Numbered from the stretch's first letter, positions 23,013-32,362 are shown. The stretch: 61,070 nt of DNA from Neptunomonas sp. (GCF_016744175.1 NZ_JADGEV010000010.1:1-61070); one strand, 5' to 3'. Notes: generated by a model not told the origin, from the letters alone. Numbers and translations: made by a program.

Positions 23013-25937
23013 ATGACAAGCCAAGCCAATTTAATACCGGTTAATTCCGGTCTTCCAGAATTTGAAAATAGAGACAAGCAGGAAACCAAATATACCACCT
23101 GCTACATGTGTGCCTGTCGTTGCGGTATTAAGGTAACGGTAGAAGATAACAAAGTCCGCTTTATACAGGGTAACCCAAACCATCCTGTCAACAAGGGTGT
23201 GCTGTGTGCTAAGGGTAACTCCGGCATTATGAAGCAGTATTCGCCTGCAAAACTGAGTTCTCCTTTGTTGCGTAAGCCAGGCACTGAACGTGGTGCTGGT
23301 GAGTTCGAAGAGATTTCTTGGGAACAGGCGTTAGACATGCTGGAGAAACGTCTATCGCACATCCGCGCTACTGACCCTAAAAAGCTGGCTTATTTTACAG
23401 GCCGTGATCAAATGCAGGCGCTCACAGGTATGTGGGCTAGTCAGTTTGGTACCATTAACTGGGCTGCTCATGGCGGGTTCTGTTCCGTTAATATGGCGGC
23501 CGGTGGTCTTTATACGATGGGGCATGCTTTCTGGGAGTTTGGCGATCCTGATTGGGAAAATACTAAGTACTTCCTTATGTGGGGAGTGGCGGAAGACCAT
23601 GCATCTAATCCGATTAAGCTTGGCCTGAAAAGACTTAAAGAGCGCGGTGCTAAATTTGTATCTGTAAACCCGGTTCGTACGGGTTACCAAGCAATTGCTG
23701 ATGAATGGGTCGCTATTCGTCCAGGTACTGATGGCATTCTTGCTTTGTCGATGGTTCATGTACTGCTAAAAAATCAGCTGGTGGATGAAGAGTTCTTAAT
23801 TCGTTATACCAACTCTGCTCAGCTAGTTGTTAATACACCGGGTCAGAAAGGTGACGGCCTATTTTACCGTGCAGGTGGTGAGACTCCACAAGTGTGGGAT
23901 CAGGTAACAGAAGCATATGCCGATGCGAACCGTCCTGATGTATCGCCTGCTTTATTTGGTGAGTACACAGCGCCTGACGGAACACCATTGCGTACAGCAA
24001 TGAGCATCATGCTAGAAAAGTATATGGATGATGAGTACTCTCCTGAAGTAGCTGCAAAAGAGTGTGGTGTCGCTGCTGAAGATATTGAACGAATTGCACT
24101 TGAGATGGCGCATGTCGCTTTCAAGGAGACAATTACTGTTGATGTAGAATGGACTGACTGGGCTGGTCGTAAACAAGATAAGTTTATCGGGCGTCCTGTA
24201 TCTATGCATGCGATGCGTGGTATATCGGCTCATTCAAACGGCTTCCAAACATGCCGTGCCATTCATATGTTGCAAGTATTGCTGGGAACTATTGACTGCC
24301 CGGGTGGCCATCTGGCTAAACCTCCATTCCCGAAACACATCCCGCCTGGCATTAAACCAGCAAAAGAAATGGCGCCCAATACGCCGTTAAAATCACCACC
24401 ACTTGGCTTCCCAACATGCCCAGAAGACTTAGCCATTGATGCGGACGGTAAACCGTTACGTATCGATAAGGCATATAGCTGGGATGCACCTATATCGTGT
24501 CATGGTTTGATGCATATGGTGATTAGCAACGCGGTAAAAGGTGATCCGTACAAGATTGATACATTGATGCTGTTCATGGCCAATATGGCGTGGAACTCCA
24601 GTATGAATACTGAGCAAACCTTGGAAATGTTATGCGCCAAAGAAGATGATGGCGAATATAAGATTCCATTTATTGTCTGCTCGGATGCATTTAACTCTGA
24701 AATGGTGGCGTATTCTGATCTCGTATTGCCCGATACCACTTACTTAGAGCGTTACGACACAATTTCTATGCTCGACCGTCCAATCTCTGAACCGCATGCT
24801 GCATGTGATTCTGTTCGTATTCCAGTCATTAAGCCTGACCGTAATGTGGTTTCTTGGCAGGAAGTGATGGTTGAGATGGCTGGTCGTTTAGGCTTCCCTG
24901 CTTTCACAACAGGAGAAGGCGAGCGTAAGTACGATGACTATAAAGATTTCATCGTTAATTTCGAGAAAGAGCCAGGTATTGGTTTCTTGGCAGGTTACCG
25001 TGGTGAGAATGGCGATAAGTCGCTTCGCGGAGAGCCGAATCCTCGCCAGTGGGAAGCATACGAAGAAAACGAAGGTTTCTTTGAGTTTGAGTTAGGTATG
25101 AACCAGCGCTATATGCGCCATGCTAACCGCGACTATCTTGAATTAGCAAAAGAAGCGGGTTGGATCGGTAATACGGACCAGATCGTTATTGAGCTTTACT
25201 CAGAAAAACTACAAACGTTCCGTTTAGCTGGGCAAGGTTTGTATGACGGCCCTATGCCAACCGAAGAGCACCACAAAGAACGTTTAGTGAAGTACTTTGA
25301 TCCACTTCCTATCTATTACATGCCGTTGGAAGAACAGCGTATTGATCGTGATGAATATCCGTATCATGCGGTGAATCAGCGTCCTATGTTCATGTACCAC
25401 AGCTGGGACAGCCAGAATGCTTGGTTGCGCCAAATCATGAACCAGAACTATCTGTACATGAACCGTATTGCGGCAGAGCGTGATGGCATTAAAGATATGT
25501 CATGGGTATGGGTTGAGTCACATAACGGCAAAATCCGTGCGCAAGTTAAGTTGATGGAAGGTACTAACGAGCAAACGGTCTGGACCTGGAACGCTATCGG
25601 TAAACGTGGCGGTGCATGGGGCTTATCGGAAGATGCAAATGAATCGACAGATGGTTTCTTGATGAACCACCTGATTTCAGAGCTACTTCCGCAAAAAGGC
25701 GACGAAACAGATCGTGTGACTAACTCTGATCCTATTACAGGGCAGGCTGCCTGGTACGACTTGAGAGTAAAAATCACACCCGCCGCGGAAGGCGAGACCG
25801 GTAGCTGGCCGCAGTTTGGGCCGTTGAAACCACAGCCTAATGCGAAGCCATCTCCGGATATGCTGAGCTATACCAGCCATAAAAATGTCAATATATTGCG
25901 CTCGCTGTCAGATATTCTGACACGGGGTGAGAAGTAA
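23013..25937 (+). CDS. soeA: molybdopterin oxidoreductase catalytic subunit, SoeA-type sulfite dehydrogenase
   Basis: 974 residues of the DMSO reductase superfamily. The N-terminal [4Fe-4S] motif is C30-x2-C33-x3-C37-x27-C65. Molybdopterin domains follow, with Cys157 in GGFCSVNMAAG as the likely molybdenum ligand. No twin-arginine or other signal is present, so the enzyme is cytoplasmic, as in SoeABC of sulfur-oxidising bacteria, which converts sulfite to sulfate. An FeS subunit and a NrfD-like membrane subunit follow, and anion transporters for sulfite/sulfate are divergent. Polysulfide or thiosulfate reductases are related but are normally exported. The substrate is therefore a strong inference, not proof. 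Confidence 0.82.
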   Translation: MTSQANLIPVNSGLPEFENRDKQETKYTTCYMCACRCGIKVTVEDNKVRFIQGNPNHPVNKGVLCAKGNSGIMKQYSPAKLSSPLLRKPGTERGAGEFEEISWEQALDMLEKRLSHIRATDPKKLAYFTGRDQMQALTGMWASQFGTINWAAHGGFCSVNMAAGGLYTMGHAFWEFGDPDWENTKYFLMWGVAEDHASNPIKLGLKRLKERGAKFVSVNPVRTGYQAIADEWVAIRPGTDGILALSMVHVLLKNQLVDEEFLIRYTNSAQLVVNTPGQKGDGLFYRAGGETPQVWDQVTEAYADANRPDVSPALFGEYTAPDGTPLRTAMSIMLEKYMDDEYSPEVAAKECGVAAEDIERIALEMAHVAFKETITVDVEWTDWAGRKQDKFIGRPVSMHAMRGISAHSNGFQTCRAIHMLQVLLGTIDCPGGHLAKPPFPKHIPPGIKPAKEMAPNTPLKSPPLGFPTCPEDLAIDADGKPLRIDKAYSWDAPISCHGLMHMVISNAVKGDPYKIDTLMLFMANMAWNSSMNTEQTLEMLCAKEDDGEYKIPFIVCSDAFNSEMVAYSDLVLPDTTYLERYDTISMLDRPISEPHAACDSVRIPVIKPDRNVVSWQEVMVEMAGRLGFPAFTTGEGERKYDDYKDFIVNFEKEPGIGFLAGYRGENGDKSLRGEPNPRQWEAYEENEGFFEFELGMNQRYMRHANRDYLELAKEAGWIGNTDQIVIELYSEKLQTFRLAGQGLYDGPMPTEEHHKERLVKYFDPLPIYYMPLEEQRIDRDEYPYHAVNQRPMFMYHSWDSQNAWLRQIMNQNYLYMNRIAAERDGIKDMSWVWVESHNGKIRAQVKLMEGTNEQTVWTWNAIGKRGGAWGLSEDANESTDGFLMNHLISELLPQKGDETDRVTNSDPITGQAAWYDLRVKITPAAEGETGSWPQFGPLKPQPNAKPSPDMLSYTSHKNVNILRSLSDILTRGEK

Positions 25938-25958
25938 CTGCAGACGGAGAATAATAAG

Positions 25959-26648
25959 ATGAGATTAGGTCTGGTAGTTGATCTGGATACCTGTGTTGGT
26001 TGTCATGGCTGTGCAACAGCCTGTAAGCAATGGAATACGTCGGGCACCATTGGCCCCTTGTCGGATAAAGACCCTTACGGTCGCAATCCTAATGGTGCTT
26101 GGTTAAATCGTATCCGTACTTATGAGGTGGATGATTCGCCGAACAGTAAAACCGTGCATATGCCGATGTCATGTATGCATTGTGACGATGCAGCTTGTGT
26201 AACGGTGTGTCCAACGGGAGCTTCTTATAAGCGCTCTGAAGATGGCATTGTTCTGGTTGATCAAGATAAGTGCATGGGTTGTAACTTATGCTCATGGGCA
26301 TGCCCGTATGGTGCACGTGAACTGGACCCACAAGAAGGAACAATGAAAAAATGTACCTTGTGTGTGGATCGTATTTACGATGAAAAATTGCCGGAAGACG
26401 AGCGTAAGCCTGCGTGCGTAATGACCTGTCCGACGAAGTCGCGTGTGTTTGGTGACTTTGATGACCCTAATTCAGAAGTAAGCAAGTTGGTGCGTGAGCG
26501 TGCCGGTAAGCAGCTATTACCTGAATTAGGTTATAACCCTGTAAATACTTATTTACCGCCGCGAAATAAGCCGGTTGTTGAGCAGTATCAGCCGGTATCG
26601 TTGAAAGATACGGTTAAAGGTTGGGTTAATAAGGTTATCTCGCGCTAA
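25959..26648 (+). CDS. soeB: four-cluster iron-sulfur subunit, SoeB type
   Basis: 229 residues. Sixteen cysteines fall into four [4Fe-4S] sets: 12/15/18/22, 72/75/80/84, 105/108/111/115 and 132/135/153/157. This is the DmsB/PhsB-type electron-transfer subunit that links the molybdenum enzyme to the membrane subunit. No signal peptide, consistent with the cytoplasmic catalytic subunit. It starts 21 bases after soeA with GGAG upstream. Confidence 0.88.
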   Translation: MRLGLVVDLDTCVGCHGCATACKQWNTSGTIGPLSDKDPYGRNPNGAWLNRIRTYEVDDSPNSKTVHMPMSCMHCDDAACVTVCPTGASYKRSEDGIVLVDQDKCMGCNLCSWACPYGARELDPQEGTMKKCTLCVDRIYDEKLPEDERKPACVMTCPTKSRVFGDFDDPNSEVSKLVRERAGKQLLPELGYNPVNTYLPPRNKPVVEQYQPVSLKDTVKGWVNKVISR

Positions 26649-26812
26649 GTTTTCAAGCGGTTACATTGAAAAATGCAGCATTCGTTAGCGGCGAATTTTT
26701 TGTAGTCGTAATGCTTGTGTAGTGAGATAGGTAGAGTCTGCTCCTTGGTTAGGGGCAGGCGAATAATAATAAAACGGCCAGTATTTTGGTCGAGAAAAAC
26801 GGAGATTGTAAT

Positions 26813-27739
26813 ATGCATCCGGCTTTTTCAGTTCTAGTATTTACCGTGATGTCAGGTGCTGGTTACGGCCTGATAACATTAATGGTGTTGGGCCACATGA
26901 GTGGTTTTGCGCCTCAAGAGAGTGGCGTACTTATCGGTGGCGGTGTATTAGCGCTAGTGATGATTACTGTGGGTCTTCTTTCGTCAACATTGCATTTGGC
27001 AAACCCAAAAAACGCATGGCGCTCGTTCAGTCGTTTTAAAACATCGTGGTTGTCACGCGAAGCCGTGTTTGCTGTACTGTTTTACCCATTTACGTTGATT
27101 TACTTGCTGGGTGTTTGGCTTCAAGGTGCCGATGTGGGTACGTTTGTAGCATTGTGTGGTGTTGTGTCTTCAGTCTTGGCAATGGTTACATTGTTTTGTA
27201 CGAGCATGATCTACGCTAGCTTGAAAACGATACGCCAATGGAACTCATCGCTTACTCCCGTTAACTATATTGCGTTGGGTTTGATGTCAGGGTCGTTATT
27301 ACTAGCCGCAGTACAAGCGATAGTCGCGGGTGAGCTAGCGGGTGTTCAATTGCAAATGGCAATGGGCTTGTTGGTATTGGGTGCTGTAGTAAAAGTGGTT
27401 TATCTATTTTGGATTGGCAAACCTGCTGGTAGCACGATTAATACGGCAACTGGCTTTACACAAGCAAGTGTCCGTTTGCTGGATCAGGGCCATACCTCAA
27501 ACGGTTTTTTGAATAATGAGTTTGGTTATACCGTTGAGGCTAATAAATTAGTGCGCTTACGTCTGTTGATGTTAGCGCTTGCTTTCGTTGTACCATTTCT
27601 GTTGTTGTTAGCTGCCAGCAGTGCGCTAACAGTGATTGCTGCTTTGTTAGTCATCGCAGGGTTGTTAGTTGAGCGTTGGTTGTTTTTCGCTGAAGCGCGT
27701 CATGTTGTGCGTCTTTTTCATGGTGACCAGCGTACCTAA
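26813..27739 (+). CDS. soeC: NrfD/DmsC-type membrane anchor, SoeC type
   Basis: 308 residues from ATG 26813 (GGAG 9 bases upstream; an in-frame ATG at 26786 lacks support). Eight membrane helices. It starts MHPAFSVLVFTVMSGAGYGL, a recognisable DmsC/SoeC opening, and contains STLHLANPKNAWRSFSRFKTSWLSREA, where conserved His, Asn and Arg residues of the quinol site are expected. It should pass electrons from SoeB to the quinone pool. The 165-base gap after soeB holds no gene or clear terminator. Confidence 0.85.
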   Translation: MHPAFSVLVFTVMSGAGYGLITLMVLGHMSGFAPQESGVLIGGGVLALVMITVGLLSSTLHLANPKNAWRSFSRFKTSWLSREAVFAVLFYPFTLIYLLGVWLQGADVGTFVALCGVVSSVLAMVTLFCTSMIYASLKTIRQWNSSLTPVNYIALGLMSGSLLLAAVQAIVAGELAGVQLQMAMGLLVLGAVVKVVYLFWIGKPAGSTINTATGFTQASVRLLDQGHTSNGFLNNEFGYTVEANKLVRLRLLMLALAFVVPFLLLLAASSALTVIAALLVIAGLLVERWLFFAEARHVVRLFHGDQRT

Positions 27740-27797
27740 GCTGCAATGATTTCGCTAAATAAACGCGTAAAGAGACAACGAAGTTGAGAGAACTGTC

Positions 27798-29162
27798 ATG
27801 AATTTTGAAACACGTAATCCGGCAAGTGGTGAATTGTTAGAAGCATTTGATATGCTGACCAATGAGCAATTGGAGCAAAAGCTTAGCGTTGCAGAGCAAG
27901 CAGCCGATGCTTGGAGCTGTTCTGTTTATACTGAGCGTTCAGCATTGTTGCATGCTATTGCTCAGCAGCTAACTGATAATCGCCAGATGTTAGCTGAAAC
28001 CATTTCTCTTGAGATGGGTAAGCTGTTGTCGGAAGCGTTAGGGGAAGTGGACAAGTGTGCAGGAGCATGCAGCTTTTACGCGGATAATGCAGAGCAGATG
28101 TTACAAGATGATCTGATTGAAACCCCCGCGCGTAGAAGTCTAGTGACTTATCAGCCGCTGGGCATTATCTTTGCAATCATGCCGTGGAACTTTCCTTTAT
28201 GGCAGGTCTTTCGTTGTCTTGTACCTGCATTAATGGCAGGTAATGGATTGTTGCTCAAGCACGCACCTAATGTGCCGCGTTGCGCAAAAGCAATTGAGAA
28301 ATTGATACGTGATGCTGGTGCGCCTGAAGGTTTGGTCACTGATCTGACTATCTCAGTCGAACAGGCTGGTCTGGTCATCGCTGATCATCGGGTGCATGGT
28401 GTGGCCTTTACAGGTAGCGAGATGGCAGGGCGAAAAATTGCAGCATTAGCGGGTCAAAACCTTAAGAAAGTTGTTCTAGAATTAGGCGGTTCAGATTCGT
28501 TAATCGTACTGGATGATGCCGACCTTAACAAAGCAATGGATGTGGCAATGCGTGCTAGGTTCGGTAATGCAGGGCAGATTTGCATCGCTTCTAAGCGCTT
28601 TCTTGTTGTGCCTAGCAGGATACAAGAGTTTACCGAGATTATGGTATCGCGGGTTAATGAGTTGAAGCACGGTGACCCGCTCAATCCAGATACGACACTG
28701 GCTCCAATGTCTCGCTTGGATATTCGGGATAAGGTGCATCAGCAGGTGGTGGCATCTATTTCTGAAGGTGCGAGAGCATTGGTAGGTTGTAAACCGGTTG
28801 AAGGCGCAGGCTACTTTTATGAGCCGTCTGTACTGGAGAATGTAAAGTTGGGTATGACTGCTTTCAATGAAGAGATTTTTGGGCCTGTGGCTGCCATTGT
28901 TGCCGTTCGTGATGAAGCAGATGCGATTGCGCAGGCCAATGCTACTCGTTTTGGTTTGGGTGCAAGTGTTTGGACTCAAGATCTAGAAAAGGGCGAAGCA
29001 ATTCTGCGCCAGATAGATGTGGGTTGTGGTTTTGTTAATGCTCAGGTAGCCAGTGATGTGCGTATGCCATTTGGAGGCGTAAAAGCTTCAGGCATTGGCC
29101 GTGAACTAGGAATTAGCGGTATTCGAGAGTTTTGCAACGCTAAGTCTTTGTGGGTTGCTTAA
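27798..29162 (+). CDS. NAD(P)-dependent aldehyde dehydrogenase (Sad/SafD-like)
   Basis: 454 residues, full length. Catalytic Cys262 (FGNAGQICIAS), general base Glu228 (LELGGSD), oxyanion Asn131 (MPWNFPLWQVF), and nucleotide loop FTGSEMAG at 204-211 are all present. It closely resembles the short succinate-semialdehyde dehydrogenase type (E. coli Sad/YneI). A similar enzyme, sulfoacetaldehyde dehydrogenase SafD, is known from Neptuniibacter, which excretes sulfoacetate from taurine. The position after soeABC makes a sulfonate-derived aldehyde worth considering, but succinic semialdehyde is equally possible. It ends at a strong terminator. Confidence 0.85.
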   Translation: MNFETRNPASGELLEAFDMLTNEQLEQKLSVAEQAADAWSCSVYTERSALLHAIAQQLTDNRQMLAETISLEMGKLLSEALGEVDKCAGACSFYADNAEQMLQDDLIETPARRSLVTYQPLGIIFAIMPWNFPLWQVFRCLVPALMAGNGLLLKHAPNVPRCAKAIEKLIRDAGAPEGLVTDLTISVEQAGLVIADHRVHGVAFTGSEMAGRKIAALAGQNLKKVVLELGGSDSLIVLDDADLNKAMDVAMRARFGNAGQICIASKRFLVVPSRIQEFTEIMVSRVNELKHGDPLNPDTTLAPMSRLDIRDKVHQQVVASISEGARALVGCKPVEGAGYFYEPSVLENVKLGMTAFNEEIFGPVAAIVAVRDEADAIAQANATRFGLGASVWTQDLEKGEAILRQIDVGCGFVNAQVASDVRMPFGGVKASGIGRELGISGIREFCNAKSLWVA

Positions 29163-29192
29163 GCTGTAAGTTTGATTTGGTTGAGTAGATAT

Positions 29193-29224
29193 AAAAAACG
29201 GATGATTTATTCATCCGTTTTTTT
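29193..29224. terminator. bidirectional rho-independent terminator
   Basis: AAAAAACGGATGA (29193-29205) and its complement (29211-29224) form a long stem with loop TTTAT. A-rich and T-rich flanks give U tracts in both directions. It serves the aldehyde dehydrogenase operon and the convergent DUF3461 gene. Confidence 0.88.
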
Positions 29225-29269
29225 ATGCGGGTAAAGCAGCTAACTTTTTGTCACTAAACAGGAAAATGT

Positions 29270-29653
29270 TTACGCCATTCTGCTTAGGTCGTTGCGTAGC
29301 TCTTGGATTTTAGCGGCCATTACTTGTTCCATTTTATCCAGCTCTTCCATCAAAACGGTACGGCGATCGCTGTTACTTTGCTTTTTTGATAATGTATTTA
29401 GCTCTGCAATAGCTGCCATCAAAACAGGATCGCTTCCTCCATTATGTTTGCTTTTTTCTTTTGCTTGAGCGTCGGCGGCAATAACTTTATTGCACTCAAA
29501 GTAGAATGAGCTGCTTTCAGGCAGAGCTGAAGTTTCAGAGTTCTTAAAGTAGATTTTCAGAACTTCCTGATCATTTTTTTGGCTGAGTTTGTAGTGGCTG
29601 ATAGCGTGGGGATCATTGAGTCCCATTGTTTTAAGCGTGCTGTATTCAGACAT
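29270..29653 (-). CDS. DUF3461 family protein (copy 2)
   Basis: 127 residues, start MSEYSTLKTMGLNDPHAISHY, then KNDQEVLKIYFKN, a variable middle, and a C-terminal helix LMEELDKMEQVMAAKIQELRN. The pattern matches the copy at 10978-11373 (YTLRHQGDTDVLKIYYKR ... DHMEKVMTTKMDEIRRQ) over its whole length, with a diverged centre. Function is unknown in the family; the paired copies suggest distinct partners or conditions. Confidence 0.78.
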   Translation of the reverse strand: MSEYSTLKTMGLNDPHAISHYKLSQKNDQEVLKIYFKNSETSALPESSSFYFECNKVIAADAQAKEKSKHNGGSDPVLMAAIAELNTLSKKQSNSDRRTVLMEELDKMEQVMAAKIQELRNDLSRMA

Positions 29654-29899
29654 AGCTTTACCTGTTTATTCTTATATAAGTTCTTGTCGTTCGTAAGCGC
29701 CTGTAGGCTATCTTCAAGCATAAAGATCATGAAGTGAAGCAGTAGGGCCAATTTAAGAGGTCTGATATGTCCAGATATAGCTATTTAAGTGCTTTAAAAT
29801 AGTCTGGTCCTAAAAAACAAAAAATTCTGGCACTAATTAAGCGCGTTACAGGCACCTATAGTTAAAGCATAATGATAAAAATCGAGCAGGAGATAGAGA

Positions 29900-30175
29900 A
29901 TGGCGACTAAAACCCAGGTCCAGATTGAACTACAACCAGAAACACTTGATCTGTTTGATCGTTATCACAAGTACACTGGCACATCGCCTGAGTTTTATAT
30001 TACTGAGCTCGTTGAGAAAACCTTGCCTACTGTAAAGGCTATGGTTGATGCAATGGATGAAGCCAGCGAAAACCCAGATGCAGGCATAGATGTAATGGAG
30101 CTGTTTGCGCGTAACATGGCATCTGCTGCTCTAGAGCAGAAAAATGCAGCTAAAGAAGCACCTCTTACTGTTTAG
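29900..30175 (+). CDS. small hypothetical protein, 91 aa
   Basis: Not recognised. The N-terminal half (VQIELQPETLDLFDRYHKYTG followed by SPEFYITELVEKTLPTVKAM) has a strand followed by two helices, loosely like a ribbon-helix-helix DNA-binding fold. The rest is helical and acidic. GGAG 9 bases before the ATG supports it as a gene. No toxin partner is adjacent, so an antitoxin role is not claimed. Confidence 0.6.
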   Translation: MATKTQVQIELQPETLDLFDRYHKYTGTSPEFYITELVEKTLPTVKAMVDAMDEASENPDAGIDVMELFARNMASAALEQKNAAKEAPLTV

Positions 30176-30366
30176 AGTATGATCTTTGGGCTTAAGTATG
30201 AATACATACAAAGCGCGTCAGCTTTTTAAAGTAGGCGCGCTACATATTCTATTTATACTGGAGTTTTCATAACCGTATCAACCGCGCTGTTTTCTTTCTT
30301 TAAGTATTTTATCTTCCACACCTTTGCTATTACTATGAACTCTCGTTGAGTAGTTAAAGGGATTTC

Positions 30367-31296
30367 ATGTCTTACCCCATTGATAAAAAATTAGTAATCG
30401 CCGTATCATCCAGTGCATTATTTGATCTTTGTGAATCTAATTCTGTTTTTGAAGAGCATGGTCCTAAGGCTTATAAGCAGTTTCAGGAAGATAATCTTGA
30501 TCAGCCCTTAGGTAAGGGAGTCGTCTTTCCTTTTATCAAACGCTTCCTAAACATCAATAGCCACTTTCCCGAACAAGAGCCCGTTGAGGTTGTATTACTT
30601 TCACGTAACTCAGCAGCAACAGGTAAACGTGTTTTTCGCTCGATCCAGGCCCATGGGCTAGATATTACGCGAGCCGCATTTGTTGAAGGGAAGTCTCCTT
30701 TCGAATATGTACCGGCCTTTAATGCATCGCTGTTTCTTTCTGCTAATGAAAAAGATGTACACAATGCCATCAGTGCGGGTTTTCCAGCAGGAGTTGTTTT
30801 GCCGGGAAGGTCTGTCAATGATGACGGTGGTGAGGAGCTAAGAATCGCATTCGACTTTGATGGTGTCATCGCCGATGATGAAGCTGAAGTGGTTTTTAAA
30901 GAAGGCGGGCTTTCGGTCTTTCAAGCTTATGAAGTTGTTAACTCTCATATCCCGCATAAGCCGGGTTTATTGGCAGATTTATTTAAAAAGCTCTCTTTTT
31001 TACAGCATTTAGAAGATGAAGAGATAGAGAAAAATCGTCATTACAAACGCTTGATAAGAACGGCTATTGTTACAGCACGTAATGCGCCATCACATGAACG
31101 TGTTATTACAACGCTTGAGTCTTGGGGTGTGAGTGCTAATGAGACGTTTTTTCTAGGTGGTATGTCGAAAGATAGAATATTGTCGCGCTTTAAACCGCAC
31201 ATGTTTTTTGATGATCAACGTACCCATCTTGAATCAGGCGCGGGAGATATCCCTATGGTACATATTCCGTTTGGGGTAGCAAACACTGTCATTTGA
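30367..31296 (+). CDS. cytosolic 5'-nucleotidase (5-nucleotidase superfamily, NT5C1-like)
   Basis: 309 residues. The start IDKKLVIAVSSSALFDL and the segment VEVVLLSRNSAATGKRVFRSI are typical of the bacterial/eukaryotic cytosolic 5'-nucleotidase I family. The DFDGV motif at 163-167 is a HAD-like catalytic aspartate pair, and the FFDDQRTHLE acidic motif is near 280. It hydrolyses nucleoside monophosphates in the cytoplasm. Its stop overlaps the convergent M48 gene by 8 bases. Confidence 0.85.
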   Translation: MSYPIDKKLVIAVSSSALFDLCESNSVFEEHGPKAYKQFQEDNLDQPLGKGVVFPFIKRFLNINSHFPEQEPVEVVLLSRNSAATGKRVFRSIQAHGLDITRAAFVEGKSPFEYVPAFNASLFLSANEKDVHNAISAGFPAGVVLPGRSVNDDGGEELRIAFDFDGVIADDEAEVVFKEGGLSVFQAYEVVNSHIPHKPGLLADLFKKLSFLQHLEDEEIEKNRHYKRLIRTAIVTARNAPSHERVITTLESWGVSANETFFLGGMSKDRILSRFKPHMFFDDQRTHLESGAGDIPMVHIPFGVANTVI

Positions 31297-32359
31297 AGGC
31301 TTTGATTCGATCTGCTGTCATGGGGTGAGTCGATAGGTATTGGCGCCAATGTGAAGCATCATCCGTTCGGGCTTCGGTTTTAGCGCTTTTATAATGACTA
31401 CCTTCCAGTCGGATCATTAAATCTGCAAAGCGGTGAGTGGGAATATTACGAGTGCGTAGGAACCCCAGTGCATAGTTATCTGCCTCGGCTTCATAACTTC
31501 GTGAATAGGCAAGTTCGGCAAATAGCACCGGTAGACCTAATACCACTTCAGAAGTACCTGATACGTCTCCAGTAATCATCGCTAGCAGGAAAATAAATAG
31601 CGAGTTTTGTACTAGTCGACGCATACTATGGCGATATTTAACATGGGCTATTTCGTGCCCCAAAATGGCCAGCAGTTCATCATCATGGACTGCCAAGGCC
31701 ACGATACTGTCAGTAAAAATAATGCGCCCATTAGGTAAGGCGAAAGCGTTGGCACCTATTTCTTCACTACTTCGAAAATCTACCTGAATGCGTAAATCCT
31801 CATGGCTCGTAATGGCTTCGGAAAAGTGCTTACGTAATTGCTGTTGTCGTTCAGCACTGAGCTGACTCGGCTTTAGCCAGTATTGCTCTAAAAAAACTAA
31901 GGTATCATCCGAGGCGCGATCCAATAGCTCTGCAGGTAATGCTTTCGTAATTGCCTGAGATGCAGCAGGTATTCCGTATTGAGCAGTACCCCATACTACG
32001 GTGAGAACTAGTAGTAATGTTAGAGCGACAAATTTAAAATTCGATTCTAGCCGGTACACTAGGCTAACAAAAAAGCTTGGCCGGCACTGTTTGATCCACT
32101 GATCTATACAATCGTTATTTAAGGTTTCTACTGATTGCCCATCAGGAAAGTTAAGGTAACGAGGACTATTGGCTAGACGTGACGAAATACTAATGAGTTG
32201 CTGGTCACTGCAGTGAATTAAAGCGCCGTTTTGCTGGTTAAAAATGCTTAACCGGCCATCTTGGGAAAGCTCCAAACGGACTTCTGTCTTATTAGAGCCA
32301 GCGCCATCGTACCATTGGCCGGCAAACTGCAGCATTGGTGTTGTACTCCTTGCTGTCAT
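31289..32359 (-). CDS. M48-family membrane metalloprotease
   Basis: 356 residues. A soluble N-terminal domain (about 10-90; PH-like, FAGQWYDGAGSNKTEVRLEL) is followed by one membrane helix (about 108-128), then a periplasmic M48 domain with the zinc motif HEIAH at 235-239 and third ligand in YEAEADNYAL. M48 proteases such as HtpX and BepA take part in envelope quality control. It starts 3 bases after the DUF898 gene stop, so the pair is one operon. The substrate is unknown. Confidence 0.85.
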   Translation of the reverse strand: MTARSTTPMLQFAGQWYDGAGSNKTEVRLELSQDGRLSIFNQQNGALIHCSDQQLISISSRLANSPRYLNFPDGQSVETLNNDCIDQWIKQCRPSFFVSLVYRLESNFKFVALTLLLVLTVVWGTAQYGIPAASQAITKALPAELLDRASDDTLVFLEQYWLKPSQLSAERQQQLRKHFSEAITSHEDLRIQVDFRSSEEIGANAFALPNGRIIFTDSIVALAVHDDELLAILGHEIAHVKYRHSMRRLVQNSLFIFLLAMITGDVSGTSEVVLGLPVLFAELAYSRSYEAEADNYALGFLRTRNIPTHRFADLMIRLEGSHYKSAKTEARTDDASHWRQYLSTHPMTADRIKAFK

Positions 32360-32362
32360 TGG

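Noticed and set aside
23013-25937. Periplasmic polysulfide/thiosulfate or nitrate reductase
   Set aside because: No twin-arginine signal, and the gene set and transporters around it fit sulfite oxidation better, although the families are related.
29900-30175. Antitoxin of a toxin-antitoxin pair
   Set aside because: The fold resemblance is weak and no toxin-like gene is adjacent.
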